Source: Myxococcales bacterium (GTDB lineage Bacteria > Myxococcota > Myxococcia > Myxococcales > Myxococcaceae). Taken from it: a stretch of DNA of 64,000 bases. The translations under genes were made by a program, and so were the position numbers. The notes under the pieces are model-generated. The model made no database searches and had not been told where the DNA came from. It was given only the letters and a program-made list of their open reading frames with translations. The stretch covers positions 62,001 to 126,000 of the forward strand of contig JACPVI010000080.1 of the NCBI GenBank assembly GCA_016191815.1. The letters run 5' to 3'. Positions 14,987 through 23,000 of this stretch are shown here, piece by piece (the stretch's first letter is position 1; every line of letters begins with the position of its first letter).

Positions 14987-16240
14987 TCACCGCTCGAGGT
15001 TGGGCGGCGGCCGGAAAGACATGGCGACCGGCCGCAACGGCGCGAACCGAAGACCCTGGCCGGTGGCCAGGAGGTACAGGGGCATGCTCGCCAGCACCAC
15101 CGCGACCAGGTAGACGGCGACAGCGCGCCCGCGCGCCTTCGACGCCAAGCGCGCCGCCGCCGCCGCGACCGCCGCCAGCGCGAACGGAAGCACCCCGTGC
15201 GCGGTGTGCAGCCAGATCGGCCGTCCGACGAAGACCAGCGGCACATAGGACGCCAAGAACAGTGCGGCGAGCAGCAGGTGGCGTTCGCAGCGGAGGCGCA
15301 CTCCAGTCATCACCACCCACCCCATCGCGGGCAGGACGAGCATCCACACCAGCGGGTTGGTGATCGCCACCACCGCCACCGGCTCCGGGCCCGGAGCGAA
15401 GTCCGCGTATCCGACCGGGCGGATGAACCAAGTCCAGGGACGGTGCTCGAAAAAGGCGTCCGCCGGGCTGAGCCCCTGGTGGACGATATTCTCGGCGAGC
15501 ATGGCCCGCTGCAGCGCGAACCACTCGCCGGCCGAGTGGCCCGCCGAAAAGTACGGCGTGAACGTCGCCAGGTAGACGGCCAACCCGATGAGCAAGAGCG
15601 CGCAGGTCCGGAAGACGAGCAGCGGCACGGCGCGCTCCTTGACCGCCCTGGCCGCGAGCCAGATCCACAGCACCAGAGGCGTGGCGAGCGCGTGCCACTT
15701 GGAAGCGACCGCCAGCCCAAGGCAAGCGCCGGCCAGCAAGAGCGGAGAGGCGCGCCCTCGGTCGCGGTGCCACAACGCCAACCCCACCCCGGCCACCGTG
15801 AAGAACGGCAGGTAGACTTCCTGGATCGCCTGCCGCGAGTAGTCGATGTGCAGCGAGTCCAACCCGAGCAGCAACGCCGCCAAAAGTCCCGCGGTGGCGC
15901 TGCGAAAGAGGGCGCGGGTGACGACTCCGAGCAGCGGGACCGAAAGCACACCCAGCAGCATGCTGAAAGCGGTCAGGCCGATCTTCCCTGGGCCGAGCAA
16001 TGAAACAGCGAAGTACACCAGCAGGTCGCGCAAGTGAGGGTGCTGCCACATCGTCGGCCCGAGCCGCCCGCGTTCGACGAAGTTGATGGCCGAGACCCTG
16101 ACCCCGACGTCGTCGGCGAAGAGGGGCAGCTCGGCGAGCCCCCATGCCCGCAGGCCCAGCGCCGCCAGGCTCAAGGCAGCCAGCACCACCGCGAAGCGCT
16201 GCTCGGCCCAGCCGGAAGATTCCTGGCTTGCCGGCGTCAT
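14987..16240 (-). CDS. GT39/ArnT-like membrane glycosyltransferase
   Basis: The 417-residue protein has about ten to twelve membrane spans and the GT-C pattern: an acidic motif in the first loop (LPLFADDVGVRVSAINFVERG), followed by HPHLRDLLVYF and a central DSLHIDYSRQAIQEVYLPFF, as in dolichyl/undecaprenyl-phosphate mannosyl- or ArnT-type transferases. It would use a lipid-linked sugar to modify an exported protein or lipid. The ATG at 16240 overlaps the upstream stop by four bases. Its position just downstream of the giant cytochrome suggests that it could glycosylate that protein or its partners, which is speculative. The 153 bp to 14834 hold nothing I recognise. Confidence 0.8.
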   Translation of the reverse strand: MTPASQESSGWAEQRFAVVLAALSLAALGLRAWGLAELPLFADDVGVRVSAINFVERGRLGPTMWQHPHLRDLLVYFAVSLLGPGKIGLTAFSMLLGVLSVPLLGVVTRALFRSATAGLLAALLLGLDSLHIDYSRQAIQEVYLPFFTVAGVGLALWHRDRGRASPLLLAGACLGLAVASKWHALATPLVLWIWLAARAVKERAVPLLVFRTCALLLIGLAVYLATFTPYFSAGHSAGEWFALQRAMLAENIVHQGLSPADAFFEHRPWTWFIRPVGYADFAPGPEPVAVVAITNPLVWMLVLPAMGWVVMTGVRLRCERHLLLAALFLASYVPLVFVGRPIWLHTAHGVLPFALAAVAAAAARLASKARGRAVAVYLVAVVLASMPLYLLATGQGLRFAPLRPVAMSFRPPPNLER

Positions 16241-16941
16241 CGCACCGCCCCGAGCGTGCTCCACCCGCGCGCCAGCTCCTGCAAGCGGGCCCGGGCTGCC
16301 TCGCTCACGTCCGGAGCGCCCTCAGACAGGCACAGGGTGACCACCGCCGCGCGCAACTTGGCCGCTCGGAGCGCCGCGACCAGCGCCGCCTCGTCGCTCT
16401 CGTCGAACCAGGAGGCGCTGATGTCCAGAAGGACGGGCTCGTCCGTGCGGGGCGCCCGCAGCCCCATCGAGCGGGGGAAGCCTTCGAAGCTGATCTCCGC
16501 CTCCGCGGCGGAGGCCGGCCGGCCCAGTGCTTCCAGCCTGGCCCGCAACGCCGCCGGAGGCGAGAGGTAGTCCACCCGGCGGGCGACGCCGGTCTCGGCG
16601 GCGACCCAGAGGTAGTTCTGGTGATCGACGCGGCCTGCGAACGCGCGCAACAGCCGAGGCGTCGAGCCGGGCCGGTCGAGCAGCGCGACTGCTTGTGCGG
16701 AGGCTTCGGGCGGGACGACGAAGTGCAAGAAGCGGCCCGCGTGGACCACCCTGCGACCTCGTTGGCCGGAGTTGGCCCAGATTCCATAGACCTGCGCCCC
16801 GTCGCGCGTGAGGTGAACTGGCGCGACAGTAGGAGTCACCGCCGCTCGCGACGCGTGTCCCCAGGCGTCGAGCAGGATGAAGGCACCTGCCACCAAGAGC
16901 ACGCAGGAGGCGGAGAGTGTCCAGCCCAGCCAGGGACGCAT
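16237..16941 (-). CDS. anchored hypothetical protein
   Basis: The 234-residue protein has one N-terminal membrane segment (WTLSASCVLLVAGAFILLDAW) followed by a soluble extracytoplasmic part. The segment LLDISASWFDESDEAALVAAL near residue 175 recalls the thioredoxin-fold lead strand of DsbD-like proteins, but no CxxC is present. I cannot assign a function. It lies between the giant cytochrome gene (70 bp upstream) and the glycosyltransferase (ATGA overlap), so it belongs to the same transcription unit. Confidence 0.7.
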   Translation of the reverse strand: MRPWLGWTLSASCVLLVAGAFILLDAWGHASRAAVTPTVAPVHLTRDGAQVYGIWANSGQRGRRVVHAGRFLHFVVPPEASAQAVALLDRPGSTPRLLRAFAGRVDHQNYLWVAAETGVARRVDYLSPPAALRARLEALGRPASAAEAEISFEGFPRSMGLRAPRTDEPVLLDISASWFDESDEAALVAALRAAKLRAAVVTLCLSEGAPDVSEAARARLQELARGWSTLGAVR

Positions 16942-17011
16942 CGGGGCGGTGCAGCCTAGCCCTTCCAGGGCCGGACGGCGCGGAGCGGCCGAGGCCCGCC
17001 CGCCGCCCAGG

Positions 17012-20000
17012 TCAATACTGCAGTGGCCGCGTCATCGGGTCTGTGGAACTGGGGCTCACACCGGAGCCACCGTGCTTGACGCACCCGCCGAAGTTGTCGG
17101 CGTCGGTGCCGGACTTGTCGGAGTACACCGTCCAGCAGGTCCCGGGGCCATTCCAGTTGGTGGCCGGAATGTAGTACCTCATGCTGTTGCCGTTCATGAA
17201 CCGGTACGCCTGCCGGGTCCCGCTCCCCCCCGCTTGCCCCGTGTTGATGATCTGGCTGGTCCCGTGGATGGTGCCGAACTGCGGCGTCGGATCGCTCGGA
17301 CCCCCTGCCTCTTTGCCGCCGCCGTGGCAATTCCCGCAAGCGAAGCCGTAGATGTTGCCAGACGGTGCAGCCGCGGTGGTCCGATTCGTGCCATTGCTGG
17401 TGCCGGTGTCGTACCAGTTGGACGCATTTCCCGAGTGGCCTGCCCCCGGTGTGTAGCCCGCGCTCGTGCTGTCCGAATGGCAGCGGTAGCACACATAGGT
17501 GGGGCGGTAGCCCTTGTCGACGGCGGCTTCGGCGGTGCCGCCAGCGTTGTCCTTGAGCATGTACTCGGTGTTCGAGCCGTGCGCGTTCCCGAGGACGCCG
17601 TTGGCCCCGTCCACGGTGTGGCAGTCGGCGCAGCCCATCACCGCGTTCGAGCCCCAGAGGCTGGTGTTCATCCAGTACGTGGAATTATCCCAGAGGGAGG
17701 TCTGCAGCCCCCCGTAGACCGACGGCGCCATGTTGAAGTACGTGCCGGTGGTCGCCGGCGGGCGAATCGCATGCCGTGAGTAGACTCCCTCGGGCGGGTC
17801 GTAGCGGGTATCCGTGCCTCGCGGCTCGGAGGACAGGTCTCGGTAGGTCTGGGCGTAGGCCGCCCCGCTGGGCGGGCCGTTGCTCCAGGCGCTCGCCACC
17901 CGAGAGGCGATGTCGACGACCCGGCCGTTGGTCGCATACCCGCCGTCCGGGGCCGCCCGAACTACCTGGTCGTAGTTGTTGATGATCTTGTTGTCGTTGA
18001 ACGGGTTGAGCGAATTGCCCCCGTCAACCCAGAAGCCGCGGGCGCCGTTGAAGTCGTGGCAGGACAGGCAGAACGGATCGAGGTTGTCCCGGGTCTGCTC
18101 CACCCAGGTCGCGTTCTGGCTGCCCCAGCCGGCGACGTTGCCCCACGGGGTGGGGTTGCTCTGGATGGAGGCGGTGATGCAGTCGGTCTCGCACTGGGCC
18201 TGCGTCTTCCCGCCCGCCTTGCACACCTCGACGCAGACCTTTCCCTTGTTGAAGTAGAAGACGCCGCCGTCATCGACGTTGCGCAGGTTGATGCAGTGGC
18301 CGCCGTCGCAGCCGCCCTCGTTGTGGTAGGACGTGGTGTTGGGGTTCCCCTGGGCGTCGATGGTCCCCTCGGCGTGGCAGACGATGCAATCGTCGTAGGT
18401 GAGCGTCCCCTGCAGGGTGTTGGTGCTGCCGCTGCCCACGTGGTGGGAGCGGAAGCCGTCGGTGGTGCCGGCGTCCAGGTCGCGGAAGTCGCCGTCCGCC
18501 GAGGCGAGGGCGCGGCGCTTGCCGCCCTGGATGTTGGAGTGGCAACCAGAGCAGTTGCCTCCGGCCGGCGTGAACGCCTTGTTGGAAACCTGGCTGTGCT
18601 TGTGGCACGACTCGGTGCACCGGGTGCCCTGGTTGTGGGGGGGATTCTCGGGCGGCCAACCGTCGGTTTGCCGGAAGCGGGCGGTGTTCCAGTGGCAGAC
18701 CTGGCAGACGCCCCGGTACGTCCCGCCAGTCTGGGTGCTGATCACGTAGTCCTCCCAATCGAAGGCGGCCAGGTCTCCGCCTCGTGCCTTGCGGAAGTCG
18801 GGAGCGGGAGCGAACTGAATGGGGATGCCGTCGCCACCTCCGTCGTGCAGCTGCGTCGGCCGCTCCTGGATCATGTACCCGAGCCGCACGGAGGAGCCGT
18901 AGTTGTAGTCGCCATGCGGGTCGTGGCAGTCCCAGCAGAACCGACCGGCTGAGCCGCCGTCCGCCGCGGAGTGATCGTCGCCGAAGTGATAGGAGTTGAT
19001 CTTCACGGTGACGCCGGTGCTGACATCGCTGATCCCGCAGACCGCTCCGCTCGCGGTGGAGCTGTGGCACTGCAAGCACGCCCCGTTCTTCCCGTCCGAG
19101 CCGCCGACGTTAGACAGACGGAAGTAGTTGGTGGAGTCGCCGTGGTTGACGCTGGCGCTGTGGCAGCAGAGGCAGCCGTTGCCGCTGCTGCGGTTGTCCA
19201 GGTTGGCCATCGCGTTGCCGGACTCGACGTAGGCGCCGCCGTCGCGCCCGTGGCCGTACAGCCCCCAGTCCTCCGCGTCGATCACCGCCGCGGTGCCGGT
19301 GCCCGTGTTGAACTTGTCGCTCCAGGTGAAGTCGTCGACGTCCTGGTTGCCGGCGCCGGAGGCGAGGTGGCAGTCGCGGCAGGTGGCCGAGGACTTGCCC
19401 CACTTGATGAGGCCGTTGTTGTGGCAGGCGGCGCTGCACTCCTTGGTGGTGTTGTTGTAGCTCGCGATGTAGGTGGTGTTGTTCACGTCGCGGCTGCCGT
19501 TCAGGTGGAAGGTCGGGTCGGTCCCGTTGATCGCCGCTCCCGTGCTGGTGGTCTTCTGATGGCACCTGGTGCAGGGGAAGCTCTGGGTGTCCACGTGCAT
19601 CTGGTGTGAGTTCGCGTCGATCGCGCCCTCGCCGCCGTTGGCGTAGTCGGGTCGCCCCGAGGAGGTACTTGGGCCGTGGCAGCCGTTGCACTCGAGGGTG
19701 GTGACCTGGTCCCACTCCGGAGCCCGGTACACGCGCACCGTGGGGTCCTGCCCCGAAGAGTGGCAGTAGACGGTGCAGGCCATGGTGCTGGTGTTGTAGG
19801 TGCCTCCGTCGGCGAAGACCACCGTGGACAGCCCGTTGTTGTGGTTGCCGTAGTTGGCGATTTGCTGGCTGGTGTTGTTCACCGTACTGCTGTGGCAGTC
19901 GTAGCAGACGCGATCGACACCGATGATGCCGGCGTTGTTGACGTGGTTGGTGTGCTTGCCACTCGACATCACCGGCCCCCCAGCGTCCACCGTGAAATTG

Positions 20001-23000
20001 TGGCACGACGAGCAAGTCTTGCTGGTGCCCCAGGCAATCGACGGCCCCGAGGTGTACGGCGCCGACTTGTCCTGGCCATCGGAGTGGCAATAGGTGTTCG
20101 AGCAGGTGCGGGTGGCGCCGCCGCCGTCGGCGTAGCCGCCGGAGTTGTTCACCCCGCTGCTGTCGAAGTACACGTCCTTCACGCCATTGGCGTGGTAACA
20201 CTTGTCGGCGATGCTGCTGCCGGTCGTGGTGGTGTTGATGTGGCAGCGCGGGCAGTTGAAGGCGTACTTGGTGGTGTCGGTGTGGATCTCGTGCGTGGGC
20301 GAGAGGGTGGTGGAGGGCGCCGCCTGCCCATGGCAGGAGGTGCAGGTCATCGTCTGGCCGCCCGCGGTCCAGGTCGGAATCGCGCCGCCGTTGGCGTAAG
20401 CATTGACCGCGCCAGGCCCGTACGGGTTCGCCCGGGAGTGGCAGTAGTTTTGGCAGGTCCCGTCGCTGTACTGGAACCACCTGCTGTTCGGCCCCTGCTC
20501 GGCGGTCGGCGACGAGCCGGCGTCGTAGTAGTTGCCCAGGTCCGAGCTGAGCAGGAACGTCAACTGCACCACGTATGGGTCGGCCTGCACCGCGCCCTTC
20601 GAGGCAGGCTCGCTCTGGTGGGTGGCGTTGTGGCACCTCACGCAGGGGTGGCTGTACAGCGTCGTGGTGCAGTTCGACGCCGTGCCTTGGTAGCTCATCT
20701 GGTCGGCAGGGAAGGGGTTCTCATCATGCTTGGGATGCTTGCCGATCGTCGGCGGGGCGTTGTGGCAGGAGTCGCATCGAGGCGGCGCGAAGCCGCTGTT
20801 GTGCAGGTGGCACTCGGTGCACCGGTCGTTGGGAGCATCGCTGGGCCGGCAACCGTTCGACGAGTTGTGCTTGTCGTCCTGGGTCTGGTTGTAGTGGGCC
20901 GGCAGGGTTGACCCGCCGTCGTAGGCGTGGCAGTTCCTGCACAGCCCGCCCACCACGTAGTCGCGGAAGTCCAGCTTGGTGCTGTCGGTGGTCGCGACCG
21001 TCGGAGGAGTGTTGCAATCTCCGCTGGCATTGCCGCCGATCGCCTTGTTGAACTCGATCGCGTTGGCGAACTTGGTGGGTAGCCCGGCGTCGTCGCTCTC
21101 CTGCCACGGCCGGCTGTGCAGCATGTAGAAGATGGGGCTCCCGCCGTCGCTCATGTCGCCGTGCGGCTCGTGGCAGTCCCAGCAGAACAGACCTCCCTTG
21201 TCGTGGTTGTTCGCCCCGCCGTGCTTGGTGCCGAAGTGGTTGCTGTCGACCTTCCGCGATGGGTTGATCAGAGCGTAGGCGGTGCCCGTCCCGTCGGGGT
21301 CATAGCCGCCGTTCGAGCTCTTGTGACACTGGAGGCAGACACCGATCTTCCCGTCCGGTCCGTCGGCGTTGGCGAGCCGGAAGTAGTTGGAGAGCTGGGT
21401 GTGGCCCACCTGGTCGGTGTGGCAGTACTTGCACCCGCGGTCCCCCAGCAGCGCGCCCTGGTCGTTGAAGTTGACCGGCGGATCGGGGTTGCCCGAGGGG
21501 AAGCCGCCTCCGTCGGGGATGCGGCCGTGCCCGTAGGTCACCCACTCGCCCTCGTCGATCCTGGCGCCCGCATCGTCGTCGGCGAAGTTGTCCAGGTCCC
21601 CGACACCCAGGTGGCACTCCGGGCAGCCGGTGGGCTTGAACCCCTTCTGGTGGGTGTGGCACTCGGTGCAGTCCTGGGTCCCGGCCGAGAGGGAGTAGTG
21701 GTTGTCGGTCCCTCCGTCGTTGCGCCAGCGTGGGGTGCCGTCGAGGTTCTGGGTGCGCGTGTGGCAGACCTGACAGGGGCCGGTGTTGTCCGGGTTGACG
21801 TAGCTGAACGTCCCTCCGTCGCCGGCCCCCTCCCGGCTCCAGAACTTGACCACCCGCGCGGGCTGGTAGCTCGCCACCGGCGGGGGGGTGATCATCTTCC
21901 GGATGAGGAAGATGTTGGTGGTGCTGTGCGGGGTGTGGCAGTCGCGGCAGCCGACCGCCCAGGCGCCGTACCTGCCGCTGATGTTGGCGCTGGAGTGGGC
22001 CTTCACCGCGTGGCAGTCGAGACAGAACTGGCTCGAGTTGTCCCGCCGGAGCAAGGTGCCGCCGCCCCTCCTCTCCGCGTTCACCACCACCGCGGCCGGC
22101 GAGGAGCGCACGGTGGTGGTCCCGTCGAACGCCTCGGCCACGAAGGTGTAGGAGCCCGGGTTGCGGTTGATCACCTTCTCGAAGACGCGGCTGATGGAGG
22201 TGTCGTGGTTGGTATTCGCGGTCAGGTTCTCCCAGGTGCCGCCGTTGTCGGTGCTGATCCTCGCGCTCAGGCCCGCCACTCCGTCGGTGTCGTTGACCTG
22301 CACCTGCACCAGGAAGTTCGGCCCGGTGACCGAGGCGCCGCTGAACGGGTTGATGATCGCCGCCGCCGGGGAGTTCGCCTCGGTGGCGCCGCCGTCGACG
22401 TTGCCCGCGAGTGCGCCCGCGCCCATGGAGAAAGAATTGCCGCTGATCGGGCCGCCGAGCTTGGTGGAGGTGGCCTGGGTCTTCACGTCGGCAGCGGAGA
22501 CCTTCATCACGAAGGTCCGGCCCACGGTGGCGCCGGTGGACGCGGCGAGCTCGACGCGGACCGTCTTCGGGCTGCCGGCCGGGACGGCGAGGGAGAGGCC
22601 CTTGAAGTCGTACAGCGCGCCCGTCCAGCCGGCGGTGCCCAAAAGGTTCCCGCTGGAGTCGTCGAAGAGCTGTAGGAAGGCCACGTCGTTGGCGGGCAGG
22701 GCCGTGTTGGGGTTGGGGTTCTCCACCCCGATGGAGGTGATGGTGATCGTCCCGGTGTTGGCGCTGAACTTCACCTTGCCGATCGACGCCGAGGCGCCGG
22801 CGTTGATGGTGGCGCCGGTGGGCTGCCCCGGAGCGTCAGGCGAGAGGAGCGACAGCTCCGGCGGGCACTGGGGCGTGGTGTACGGGTCGGAAAGGTCCTG
22901 TGGATCCGCGGGAGGAGTGACCACGCCATTCACGTCGGTGAAGTCCACCCGGTAGTAGTAGGTCGTGCTCTGCGCGGCGGTGGTGTCCTGGCAGACGCGC

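Noticed and set aside
20190-20230. KCYH segment as an additional haem site
   Set aside because: Only one cysteine precedes the His, so no CxxCH-type site is formed.
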